A stretch of 34,825 nucleotides of DNA, taken from Tardiphaga sp. (lineage in GTDB: Bacteria; Pseudomonadota; Alphaproteobacteria; Rhizobiales; Xanthobacteraceae). Where the stretch lies: positions 1 through 34,825 of the forward strand of contig NZ_JAQGJT010000074.1 of the NCBI RefSeq assembly GCF_028290495.1. Direction: 5' to 3'. Shown piece by piece: positions 16,551 through 25,604 of this stretch. The notes under the pieces were generated by a model, which saw only the letters and a program-made list of their open reading frames with translations, made no database searches and had not been told where the DNA came from. Each line of letters starts with the position of its first letter. The stretch's first letter is position 1. A program made the translations under genes and the position numbers.

Positions 16551-16691
16551 GGTCGTAAATCCCTCAGATCGCGGACGAATCATCCGCGTACTACTAATCT
16601 GCAGGGGGCAGCGGGCAAGATTTGGGCGGGAATTCCGCCGATCATGGCGAAAACGAGGCAAAATCGCCGGTTATGACCGTTATTCTTGCGC

Positions 16692-17345
16692 TCAAGCCTC
16701 GGCGACGAGGTCCAGCGTATCGAATTCCGTCGAGGTCGGCCGCCAGTCCATGGCGACGAAGCCGTTCGACTGCTCGACGCGGCGCAGCCAGCGGCGCACC
16801 GCTGGGAAGCTGCCGAGGTCGAAATCACACTGCTCGGCGACATGGGTGTAGCCGTACAGAGCGATGTCCGCGATGGTCAGCTGGCCGGCGGCGAAGAAGT
16901 CGTTGGTCTTGAGATGGTCTTCCATCACCTGCAGCGCCGCATAGCCGCGCTCCATCCAGTCTTCCAGCGCGTGGGTCTGAAGATCGCGGCCGCCGCGCAC
17001 CAGACACAGCCAGAAATAGGCAGCGCCGATGTTCGGCTCCAGCGCATGCTGTTCGAAGAACATCCATTGCAGCGCCTCGGCGCGGTCCATCCGGGAATCC
17101 GGCGCCAGTGAGGTGCCGATCGCGACGTACCACAGGATGGCGTTGGATTCGGCGAGGTAGCGGCCCTCGGCGATTTCCAGCAGCGGCACCTGTCCGCTCG
17201 GATTCTTGGCGAGAAATTCCGGCGTGCGGCTTTCGCCGCGCAGGATGTCCACTTCGATGGAGCGATAGGGGGCATCGAGCAACGCCAGTGCAAGGCGAAC
17301 CTTGTAGCTGTTGCCGGAGCGCTGCATCGAATAGAGCTTGTACAT
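16692..17345 (-). CDS. glutathione S-transferase family protein
   Basis: A 217-residue cytoplasmic GST. The N-terminal thioredoxin-fold half has MQRSGNSYKVRLALALLDAP (Ser13 at the usual catalytic position), NPSGQVPLLEIAEGRYLAES (cis-Pro after Val) and SNAILWYVA. The helical half contains LTIADIALYGYTHVAEQ and FPAVRRWLRRVE. The substrate is unknown. The closest relative in the window is the GST at 32940, which has the same SGNxxKV motif but a Cys in place of the Ser. There is no strong ribosome site at ATG 17345, but the N-terminus matches family expectation exactly. It is the first gene of a leftward-reading group. Confidence 0.92.
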   Translation of the reverse strand: MYKLYSMQRSGNSYKVRLALALLDAPYRSIEVDILRGESRTPEFLAKNPSGQVPLLEIAEGRYLAESNAILWYVAIGTSLAPDSRMDRAEALQWMFFEQHALEPNIGAAYFWLCLVRGGRDLQTHALEDWMERGYAALQVMEDHLKTNDFFAAGQLTIADIALYGYTHVAEQCDFDLGSFPAVRRWLRRVEQSNGFVAMDWRPTSTEFDTLDLVAEA

Positions 17346-18968
<1,623 letters not shown>

Positions 18969-19118
18969 GCGTTTCGCGCGAAGTGAATTGCGGTTCGCGT
19001 CAAGAAAGCGCGTCTAAGCAATAAACTGCGGCCTTCGTTTCGATTGTGTCGGAACGGAGTGGCTTTCATGTCAGATAAATAACGGCCCAAATCGCGACGA
19101 TTTGTCGCCTTATTTTCG

Positions 19119-19147
19119 GAAGCGCCTTGTTTTGGACACGGCGCTTC
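19119..19147 (+). terminator. stem-loop downstream of aatA
   Basis: GAAGCGCC (19119-19126) and GGCGCTTC (19140-19147) are perfectly complementary around a 13-base loop, followed by CTTCCTGT rather than a clean T-run. It lies in the 225-bp gap between aatA and the first DUF992 gene. A nearby 5-bp inverted repeat, GCGAC-GATTT-GTCGC (about 19094-19108), may be part of the same signal or an operator. Confidence 0.45.
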
Positions 19148-19193
19148 CTTCCTGTCCCCCCACAGTTCCAAAACCTAAATAAAGGCTACTGCA

Positions 19194-19712
19194 ATGAAGA
19201 TTTCCAAGATGTTCGGTATCGCGACTGTTGCGCTGGTGGCGTCGTTCGCCTCGGCGAATGCACAGCAGGGCGTTCGCGTCGGCGTCCTCGAGTGCACCGG
19301 CGGCCAGAACGTTTCGTTCGTCGTCGGTTCGAACGCGACTCTGAACTGCGTGTTCCAGAGCGAAGGTGGCCGCGCTGAAGGTTACGTCGCCACGGTCCGC
19401 CGCTTCGGCCTCGACCTCGGCTTCACCCAGAACACCACCGTGCAGTGGGCTGCCTTCGCACCCTACGCGCGCGTTCCCCGCGGCGCGCTCGCCGGCAGCT
19501 ACGGCGGCGTTGGCTCCAACGCGTCGGTCGGCGTCGGCTTCGGCGGCAACTTCCTGCTCGGCGGCAACGGCAACCAGTTCACCCTGCAGCCGCTCAGCGT
19601 TCAGGGCCAGACCGGCCTCAACGTTGCGGCCGGCATCGTCAGCCTCGACCTGACCCCCGCTGCTCCGGTGCGTGCCCGTCGTCACATGCGCAAGCATCAT
19701 CGTCACCACTAA
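19194..19712 (+). CDS. DUF992 family secreted protein, histidine-rich tail
   Basis: A 172-residue protein starting MKISKMFGIATVALVASFAS, a signal peptide with cleavage near ANA. The mature part has the DUF992 pattern: RVGVLECTGGQNVSFVVGSN, two cysteines (Cys34 and Cys52) probably forming a disulfide, YVATVRRFGLDLGFTQ, AGSYGGVGSNASVGVG, and QPLSVQGQTGLNVAAG near the end. The tail RARRHMRKHHRHH is strongly basic and His-rich, absent from the paralogue 180 bp downstream, and could bind metal or an anionic surface. The function of DUF992 is unknown. The gene ends in a strong intrinsic terminator, so it is probably its own transcript. Confidence 0.9.
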   Translation: MKISKMFGIATVALVASFASANAQQGVRVGVLECTGGQNVSFVVGSNATLNCVFQSEGGRAEGYVATVRRFGLDLGFTQNTTVQWAAFAPYARVPRGALAGSYGGVGSNASVGVGFGGNFLLGGNGNQFTLQPLSVQGQTGLNVAAGIVSLDLTPAAPVRARRHMRKHHRHH

Positions 19713-19731
19713 GCGACAACACGGTTTGGAA

Positions 19732-19757
19732 AAGGCCCGCGAAAGCGGGCCTTTTTT
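19732..19757 (+). terminator. strong intrinsic terminator
   Basis: AAGGCCCGC (19732-19740), GAAA tetraloop, GCGGGCCTT (19745-19753) and a T-run to 19757: a perfect 9-bp stem with a stable loop, 19 nt after the first DUF992 stop codon. It separates the two DUF992 genes transcriptionally. Confidence 0.92.
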
Positions 19758-19893
19758 ATTGCGCGGCATTTGTCGTGCCATTGTCACCCATCGTCAGGAT
19801 TATCGACCGGCGACGGCGCGTGCATTTTTGATAGCACCCGTTTACCGTTGTCTGGCACTTCATTGCTCTGCTTTATCTTACGGAGAAATTGCC

Positions 19894-20367
19894 ATGAGCC
19901 GCCTTCCACTATTTCTGGGACTTGCCGCTACTCTCGTCGCGTTCGGCGCGCAGGCGCAGTCGCCGCAGACCGTGCAGATCGGCGTTCTCAATTGCCGTGG
20001 CGGCGCCAGCGTCGGGTCCATCGTCGGCTCCGTGACCAATCTCGGTTGCGTGCTGCTGTCCAACGGGCGCCCGGACCAGCCCTATGTCGCCACCATTCGC
20101 AAGCTCGGCGTCGATCTCGGCATCACCGAATCGACCGCTCTGTCCTGGGCGGTGTTCGCACCGGTGGACCGCGCCGGAATGGGTGACCTGTCCGGCAACT
20201 ACGCCGGCGCGCAGGGCTCGGCTTCGTTCGGCGTCGGCCTCGGTGCCAATGTTCTGGTCGGTGGCTCCGCCAACTCCATCGCCCTGCAGCCGATCAGCCT
20301 GCAGGGCTCCACCGGCATCAACGTCGCGGCGGGCCTCGAAAGCCTCGAACTGCGTCCGGGGCGGTAG
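19894..20367 (+). CDS. DUF992 family secreted protein, second copy
   Basis: A 157-residue paralogue of the preceding gene. The signal peptide is MSRLPLFLGLAATLVAFGAQ, ending near AQA. The body is colinear with copy one: IGVLNCRGGASVGSIVGS with Cys34 and Cys52 at identical residue numbers, YVATIRKLGVDLGITESTAL, SGNYAGAQGSASFGVGLGAN and QPISLQGSTGINVAAGLESL. It stops at LRPGR and lacks the His-rich tail. GGAG lies 8 nt before ATG 19894, which decides the start over the upstream in-frame ATG at 19672. Promoter and expression are presumably separate, because a strong terminator lies between the copies. Confidence 0.9.
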   Translation: MSRLPLFLGLAATLVAFGAQAQSPQTVQIGVLNCRGGASVGSIVGSVTNLGCVLLSNGRPDQPYVATIRKLGVDLGITESTALSWAVFAPVDRAGMGDLSGNYAGAQGSASFGVGLGANVLVGGSANSIALQPISLQGSTGINVAAGLESLELRPGR

Positions 20368-20377
20368 CCTTCGCTTT

Positions 20378-20424
20378 CTTCCTTCCCCTCCCGCCTTGCG
20401 CAGCTTCGTTGCGCGGGGAGGAAG
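20378..20424. repeat. REP-like compound hairpin
   Basis: Outer arms CTTCC(T)TCCCC (20378-20388) and GGGGAGGAAG (20415-20424) pair with a single bulged T, and an inner hairpin GCGCA-GCTTCGT-TGCGC is nested inside. It begins 11 nt after the DUF992 stop. A similar element with the same lead-in sequence (GCGGTAGCCTTC) follows glmM at 29385-29426, suggesting a dispersed repeat family used at gene ends. Confidence 0.6.
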
Positions 20425-20529
20425 AAACACCGCATCGCAGCAACGTTTCCATCTTGCCAAAATGCCGGGCCGGGCGGAGCATCGGTTGCCGACCCAATCA
20501 AGGGCCGAGCTCCAGATCAGGAGGCGGCA

Positions 20530-22590
20530 ATGGGACACGACCTGAGAAGTCCCCGCGGTCCACAGCGCCATGCACGATGCATCGCGCTGGTGGGCCCTTT
20601 CCAGAGCGGAAAAACCACCCTACTAGAAGCGATCCTGGCCCGCACCGGCGCCATCCCGCGGGTCGGAAGCGTCGATGCCGGCACCAGCACCGGCGATGCA
20701 TCGACCGAGGCCCGCCAGCACAAGATGAGCGTCGGCCTGAATGCTGCGACCACTACCTTCATGGGCGACAGTTACACTTTCATCGATTGCCCTGGCTCCG
20801 TTGAATTCCTCCACGATATGCGGATGGCGATTCCGGCTGTGGACGCCGCGGTCGTCGTTTGCGAGGCCGACGAGCGCAAGCTGCCGCAACTGCAGCTGGT
20901 GCTGCGCGAGCTTGAGGACCGCAACATTCCGCGATTTCTGTTTCTCAACAAGATCGATCGCGCCAGCAAGCGGGTCCGCGAGACGCTTGCGACCTTGCAA
21001 CCCGCATCGCGCGTGCCGCTGGTGCTACGGCAGATTCCGATCTGGAACGGCGATTTGATCGCGGGGTTCGTCGATCTGGCGCTGGAGCGGGCCTTTGTCT
21101 ACCGCGAGCACAAGGCCTCTGAGGTGGTCGCGCTCGATGGCGGCAATCTCGACCGCGAGAAGGAAGCCCGCTTCTCGATGCTGGAAAAGCTCGCCGATCA
21201 CGACGACGCGCTGATGGAGCAGTTGCTTGAGGACATCGCGCCGCCCGCCGACGCGGTGTTCGACGATCTCGCCCGCGAATTGCGCGAGGGCCTGATCTGT
21301 CCGGTGCTGCTCGGCTCGGCGCTGCGCGAAAACGGCGTGCTGCGGCTGTTGAAGGCGCTGCGTCATGAGGCGCCGGACATCGCCGACACCGTAAAGCGGC
21401 TCGGCGTCGCGTCGGGACGTGACGCGCTCGCTTATGTGATGAAGACGAGTCATCTGCAGCATGGCGGCAAGTTGTCTCTGGCGCGCGTGCTGCAGGGCGA
21501 GATCGACGACGGCGCGACCTTGCAGTCGTCGTCCGGTGAAAGCGGTCGGGTGTCCGGCATTCTGGCGGCGAACGGCGCCCATGACAGTAAACGCGCGTCG
21601 GCGGAAGCGGGTGAGGTGGTGGCGCTCGGCAAGCTCGATCACATCCGGACCGGCGACACGTTGACGTCCGGCAAAACCGCGCCGGCCGCGCTGGTGAACG
21701 TCGCGCCGGCGTTGCCGGTGCTGGCGATGGCGCTTGCCGCTACCGACCGCAAGGACGACGTCAAGCTCGGCCAGGCCCTGCAACGCCTGACCGACGAGGA
21801 CGGCTCGCTGAGCGTGGTCAACCCTGTGGGCCACCATGAGGTGGTGCTGTGGGGGCAGGGCGAGATGCACCTGCGCGTTGCGCTGGAGCGGCTGCACGAC
21901 CGCTTCGGCGTCAATGCCAAGGCCCACGCGCCGACGATCGGCTACCAGGAGACGATCCGCAAAACGATCATCCAGCGCGGGCGGCACAAGAAGCAGTCCG
22001 GCGGTCACGGCCAGTTTGGCGACGTGGTGCTGGAGATAAAGCCGCTTCCGCGCGCCGGCGGCTTTGCGTTCGAGGAGAAGGTGGTCGGCGGCGCAGTGCC
22101 GCGTAACTACATTCCTGCGGTCGGCGAGGGCGTCGTCGATGCGCTGTTGCGAGGCCCGCTCGGCTTTCCGGTCATCGACATCAAGGTCACGTTGACCGAC
22201 GGCTCCTACCACAGCGTCGATTCCTCCGACCTCGCCTTCCGCACCGCGGCGCGGATCGGCGTCAGCGAAGCACTGCCGCAGTGCCAGCCGGTGCTGCTGG
22301 AGCCGATCCATGTGGTGGAGGTGGTCTGTCCGACCGACACTACGGCGAAGATCAACGCCATTCTGTCCGGCCGCCGCGGCCAGATCCTCGGCTTCGACAC
22401 CCGCGATAGCTGGCCGGGCTGGGATGTGGTCCGCGCCATGCTGCCCGAGGCGGAGATCGGCGACCTGATCGTCGAGCTGCGCTCCGCGACTGCCGGCGCC
22501 GGCAGCTTTACGCGGGCTTTCGACCACATGGCCGAAGTCGCCGGCCGCGCCGCCGACCAGATCATCGCCGCGCATCGGGTGGCGGCATGA
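20530..22590 (+). CDS. elongation factor G-like translational GTPase (non-canonical)
   Basis: A 686-residue protein with full EF-G architecture: G domain, domain II, and domains III-V (GQGEMHLRVALERLHDRFGV, SGGHGQFGDVVLEIKPLP, GRRGQILGFDTR). AGGAGG precedes ATG 20530 by 6 nt. The GTPase motifs deviate from canonical EF-G. G1 is GPFQSGKT (22-29) and G4 is NKID (140-143), both intact. Switch I reads EARQHKMSVGLNAATTTF instead of the ERGITI-type signature, and switch II reads DCPGSVEF instead of DTPGHVDF, putting Ser90 where EF-G has its catalytic His. It therefore belongs with EF-G-like paralogues of the FusA2 kind, not with the housekeeping fusA normally found in the str operon. A role in ribosome recycling or rescue, or in specialised translation, is only a possibility. 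The kinase gene follows 15 nt downstream. Confidence 0.92.
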   Translation: MGHDLRSPRGPQRHARCIALVGPFQSGKTTLLEAILARTGAIPRVGSVDAGTSTGDASTEARQHKMSVGLNAATTTFMGDSYTFIDCPGSVEFLHDMRMAIPAVDAAVVVCEADERKLPQLQLVLRELEDRNIPRFLFLNKIDRASKRVRETLATLQPASRVPLVLRQIPIWNGDLIAGFVDLALERAFVYREHKASEVVALDGGNLDREKEARFSMLEKLADHDDALMEQLLEDIAPPADAVFDDLARELREGLICPVLLGSALRENGVLRLLKALRHEAPDIADTVKRLGVASGRDALAYVMKTSHLQHGGKLSLARVLQGEIDDGATLQSSSGESGRVSGILAANGAHDSKRASAEAGEVVALGKLDHIRTGDTLTSGKTAPAALVNVAPALPVLAMALAATDRKDDVKLGQALQRLTDEDGSLSVVNPVGHHEVVLWGQGEMHLRVALERLHDRFGVNAKAHAPTIGYQETIRKTIIQRGRHKKQSGGHGQFGDVVLEIKPLPRAGGFAFEEKVVGGAVPRNYIPAVGEGVVDALLRGPLGFPVIDIKVTLTDGSYHSVDSSDLAFRTAARIGVSEALPQCQPVLLEPIHVVEVVCPTDTTAKINAILSGRRGQILGFDTRDSWPGWDVVRAMLPEAEIGDLIVELRSATAGAGSFTRAFDHMAEVAGRAADQIIAAHRVAA

Positions 22591-22605
22591 TGTAGGCTGC
22601 GGTCC

Positions 22606-23124
22606 ATGACCCTGGGACCGCGCATCGTGATCATCGGCAACAGCGGCTCCGGCAAGAGCACGCTGGCGAAGTTGCTTGAGCCGCGCATCGGTGGTGAGCG
22701 GGTCGATCTCGATCATATCCATTGGCTCGACAGGGTCGGAAACAAGCGGGACGAGACCGAAGCAAAGGCGATGGTCGCGGCTATTGCGTCGCGGCCGAAC
22801 TGGATCATCGAAGGCGTCTATGGATGGCTGGCCGAAGCCGCCTTATCGCGCGCCAGCGGGCTGATCTGGCTCGACATGAGTCCGGCGGTTTGCCGCGAGA
22901 GCCTCGTTCTGCGCGGGCCATGGCGCGGAGCCGGTGCGGACGAGCACGCCGCGTTTCTGGCATGGGCAGATGCCTATTGGGATCGCACGACTTCCACGTC
23001 ATTCGTCGGTCACGCCGCGCTGTTCGATGGCTTCCTCAAGACGAAAATGCGTTTCGAGCATCGGGCCAGCGTGGCCGAATTTACCGCGGTTCTCCCTTGC
23101 GCCGGCGGCGCCGCTTTTGAATAG
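22606..23124 (+). CDS. P-loop kinase, adenylate-kinase/topology-modulation-protein-like
   Basis: A 172-residue protein with Walker A GNSGSGKST near residue 11, RVDLDHIHWLDRVGN (acidic/His motif after the P-loop) and WIIEGVYGWLAE, then a helical part with no recognised acceptor-binding motif. This layout resembles small AAA_17 / FlaR-like ('topology modulation') nucleotide kinases; the phosphate acceptor is unknown. It begins 15 nt after the EF-G-like gene stops and has no clear ribosome site of its own, so translation coupled to that gene is likely. The repeated link of the two genes in other genomes is not known to me. Confidence 0.8.
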   Translation: MTLGPRIVIIGNSGSGKSTLAKLLEPRIGGERVDLDHIHWLDRVGNKRDETEAKAMVAAIASRPNWIIEGVYGWLAEAALSRASGLIWLDMSPAVCRESLVLRGPWRGAGADEHAAFLAWADAYWDRTTSTSFVGHAALFDGFLKTKMRFEHRASVAEFTAVLPCAGGAAFE

Positions 23125-23157
23125 TTGGCGGTAGCTTGGTAGAGGACAATTCCCGCG

Positions 23158-23805
23158 ATGCTGACTTCCCGGAGTAATCTGCTGCTGGCCTGCGCCCTGA
23201 GCGGGCTGGCCGGCTATGTCGACGGCATCGGCTTTCTGCATCTGGGCGGATTGTTTGTATCGTTCATGAGCGGCAACTCGACGCGGCTCGGCGTGATGGC
23301 GGCGGAGCAGGACTGGCCGAAGGCGATCGAGGCGCTGCGCCTGATCGCCTTGTTCGTGGTCGGCGCTGGCATAGGCAGCCTGATCGGCCGCGGCCGCGGC
23401 AGGCACCGGCAATGGCTGTTGTTGCTGGCCGAAGCCGTCTTGCTCGGTTCCGGCGCGCTCGCCTTTGAAATCAGTTTGCCGGCACTCACCATCGTGGCGC
23501 TGGTCGTGACGATGGGCCTGGAGAACGCCGTGTTCCAGGCCGAGCCGGGCGCGCCGGGCATTGGCCTGACTTACATGACGGGCACGCTTGTCCGGGTCGG
23601 GCAGCTGCTGGCCGCAGCGCTGGTCGGCGGCCCGCGCTGGGCCTGGCTGCCTAACCTGCTGCTGTGGGCGGCGCTGGTGGCGGGTGCTGCGATCGGCGCG
23701 CTGGCCTATCAGCGAATCAGCCTGGCGTCGGTATGGTTCGCGGCGGCCGTCGCCTTGTTGCTCAGCACAATTGCTGCAATTGCTTCGTATCGCGCCCGAA
23801 TTTGA
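23158..23805 (+). CDS. DUF1275 (YoaK-type) membrane protein
   Basis: A 215-residue inner-membrane protein with about six helices. The family hallmarks are early: ALSGLAGYVDGIGFLHLGGL and FVSFMSGNSTRLG, then in the middle GLENAVFQAE and GLTYMTGTLVRVGQLLAAAL. These SGN and YMTGTL motifs define DUF1275. The function is unknown; a transporter is often assumed without evidence. GAGGA lies about 11 nt before ATG 23158. It follows the kinase gene after 33 nt on the same strand and may belong to the same transcript. Confidence 0.9.
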   Translation: MLTSRSNLLLACALSGLAGYVDGIGFLHLGGLFVSFMSGNSTRLGVMAAEQDWPKAIEALRLIALFVVGAGIGSLIGRGRGRHRQWLLLLAEAVLLGSGALAFEISLPALTIVALVVTMGLENAVFQAEPGAPGIGLTYMTGTLVRVGQLLAAALVGGPRWAWLPNLLLWAALVAGAAIGALAYQRISLASVWFAAAVALLLSTIAAIASYRARI

Positions 23806-23868
23806 CAGCCAATATCTCACCATGATTGCTGTGACAGGTACGCCTCCAGTAGAGGCGAAGGATGATCT

Positions 23869-24711
23869 ATGCCCAACCAGATTAAAGCTCGCGCCGCATG
23901 TTTGATCGGCTGGCCCGCGGCCCATTCGCGTTCACCGCTGATCCATCATCACTGGTTGCGCGCGCTCGATATTGCCGGCGGCTACAGCATTGAATCGGTG
24001 CCGCCGGAAGGCGTCGCCGAATTCGTGATGAACCTGTCGAAGCACGGCTATATCGGCGGCAACGTCACCATTCCGCACAAGGAGCGCGTGCTCAATCTCA
24101 CCGCGCCGGACCAGCGCGCGCGTGCCGTCGGGGCCGCCAACACGCTGTGGTACGATCACGGCACGTTGCGCTCGACCAATACCGACATCGAAGGCTTCAT
24201 CGACAACCTCGACCATTGCGCCGATGACTGGGACCACGCCGAGGACGCGGTGGTTCTTGGCGCCGGCGGATCGTCGCGCGCGGTTGTATTCGGCCTGCTG
24301 GAGCGCGGCATCAAGCGCATCCATCTCGCCAATCGCACCCTTGAGCGCGCGCAGGCGATTGCTACGCAATTTGGGTCGCGAGTGCTGCCGATGGCGTGGG
24401 ATGATATCGGCGACATCCTGCCGCGCGCCGGTCTGCTGGTGAACACCACCTCGCTCGGCATGAAGGGGCAGCCCGAACTTGTCATCGACCTGTCGCCGCT
24501 GCCGTCGTCGGCGGTGGTTGCTGATCTTGTTTACGTGCCGCTGGAGACGCCGCTGCTGGCCGCGGCCCGCGGGCGCGGGCTGCGCACCGCGGACGGGCTC
24601 GGCATGCTGCTGTACCAGGCCGTGCGCGGGTTCGAATTGTGGTTCGGGCAGCGGCCGGAAGTAACTCCCGAACTGCGCGCGCTGGTCGAGGCCGATCTCA
24701 CAGTGACGTGA
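23869..24711 (+). CDS. aroE: shikimate dehydrogenase
   Basis: A 280-residue NADP-dependent enzyme reducing 3-dehydroshikimate to shikimate in aromatic amino acid synthesis. Substrate-binding and catalytic residues are visible: the early HSRSPLIHH motif, the catalytic Lys71 in NVTIPHKE, Asn91 in GAANTLW and Asp106 in NTDIEGF. The nucleotide-binding loop is GAGGSSR (131-137) with NRT at 155-157, and LVNTTSLGM follows. The C-terminus contains ADGLGMLLYQA. ATG 23869 has GAAGGA 6 nt upstream and gives the expected family start. Other shikimate-pathway genes are not adjacent; in many relatives aroE is near maf, coaE or dnaQ, none of which is seen here. Confidence 0.95.
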   Translation: MPNQIKARAACLIGWPAAHSRSPLIHHHWLRALDIAGGYSIESVPPEGVAEFVMNLSKHGYIGGNVTIPHKERVLNLTAPDQRARAVGAANTLWYDHGTLRSTNTDIEGFIDNLDHCADDWDHAEDAVVLGAGGSSRAVVFGLLERGIKRIHLANRTLERAQAIATQFGSRVLPMAWDDIGDILPRAGLLVNTTSLGMKGQPELVIDLSPLPSSAVVADLVYVPLETPLLAAARGRGLRTADGLGMLLYQAVRGFELWFGQRPEVTPELRALVEADLTVT

Positions 24712-24789
24712 CGGGAATAGCAATCGGGCCGCGGGGTTTCCATCTGCAGGGCGTGGGGCGCATTCTCCGCCATCCTCAAAGGAAATCAT

Positions 24790-25416
24790 ATGTTTCTACT
24801 TGTATCTCCCGCCCGCGCCTTTGCGGCGTCGCTGGTCGCTGCATCGTTGATATCATCGCTCGCCTTCGCACAGCAGGTGCAGCCGACCCGGATTCGCGGT
24901 ACTATCGAAAGCGTCAACGGCGCGAACCTCTCAATCAAGACGCGCGACGGTGACGAGCGCAACGTGCGCCTGACCGACAACGTCACGGTCACCGGCATCA
25001 CCAAGACCACTTTGGCCGAGATCAAGCCCGGTTCCTATATCGGCGTCACCGGCCAGCCGCAGCCTGACGGCACCCAGAAGGCGATTGCGATCCACATTTT
25101 TCCGGAAGCGATGCGCGGCACCGGCGAAGGCTTCCGTCCGTGGGATCTGCGCCCCAACAGCACCATGACCAACGCCACCGTCGACCAGAAGGTCGCGGCC
25201 ACCGATGGCCAGACGCTGACGGTGAAATACAAGGACGGCGAGAAGAAAGTCACGGTCGGCCCGGATACGCCAATCGTCACCTTCGTGCCGAGCACCAAGG
25301 CCGAGCTGAAAGCCGGCGCCAAGGTCATCATCATGGGCGCCGACAAGAGGCCGGACGGCAGCTACGAGACAGCCCGCGTTAATGTAGGCTTGGACGGCCT
25401 GACCCCGCCGATGTGA
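24790..25416 (+). CDS. exported DUF5666-like beta-repeat protein
   Basis: A 208-residue protein starting MFLLVSPARAFAASLVAASL, a signal peptide ending near AFA. Two OB-like beta segments follow: TRIRGTIESVNGANLSIKTR ... GSYIGVTGQPQPDGTQKAI, and a second reading QTLTVKYKDGEKKVTVGPDT ... LKAGAKVIIMGADKRPDGSY. This 'value of x as a modified constant' repeat is the style of DUF5666 and similar periplasmic proteins; the function is unknown. AAAGGA is 6 nt before ATG 24790. It lies 78 nt after aroE on the same strand. Family assignment is moderate. Confidence 0.78.
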   Translation: MFLLVSPARAFAASLVAASLISSLAFAQQVQPTRIRGTIESVNGANLSIKTRDGDERNVRLTDNVTVTGITKTTLAEIKPGSYIGVTGQPQPDGTQKAIAIHIFPEAMRGTGEGFRPWDLRPNSTMTNATVDQKVAATDGQTLTVKYKDGEKKVTVGPDTPIVTFVPSTKAELKAGAKVIIMGADKRPDGSYETARVNVGLDGLTPPM

Positions 25417-25562
25417 GCCGGACGTCACGCCTTTATCGCGCACACCTTCATTCATTTCCTGCCCTCGCGTGCAATGAAGCCATACCGGTCATCAAAAGAT
25501 GACGGGTGTTGTAAAAGTTTGCAATCTCCACTTGTTGTTCCCATGGAACCCCTGCATCATGA

Positions 25563-25595
25563 CACCCGGGTCGGCCTTGGAGGCCGACCCGGGTG
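25563..25595 (+). promoter_or_regulatory. 14-bp perfect inverted repeat abutting a ribosome-binding site
   Basis: Arms CACCCGGGTCGGCC (25563-25576) and GGCCGACCCGGGTG (25582-25595) are exactly complementary around the loop TTGGA. The right arm runs directly into the G-rich ribosome site (GGGGGAG) and the ATG at 25605. Such a stable stem so close to a start codon could hide or expose the ribosome site, or serve as a protein-binding operator in DNA. No T-run follows, so it is not an intrinsic terminator in this direction. Confidence 0.7.
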
Positions 25596-25604
25596 GGGGG
25601 AGTC

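Noticed and set aside
21025..22722. Open frame of 565 codons opposite the EF-G-like gene
   Set aside because: Low-complexity His/Arg/Asp composition and no ribosome site; a mirror of the EF-G-like coding frame.
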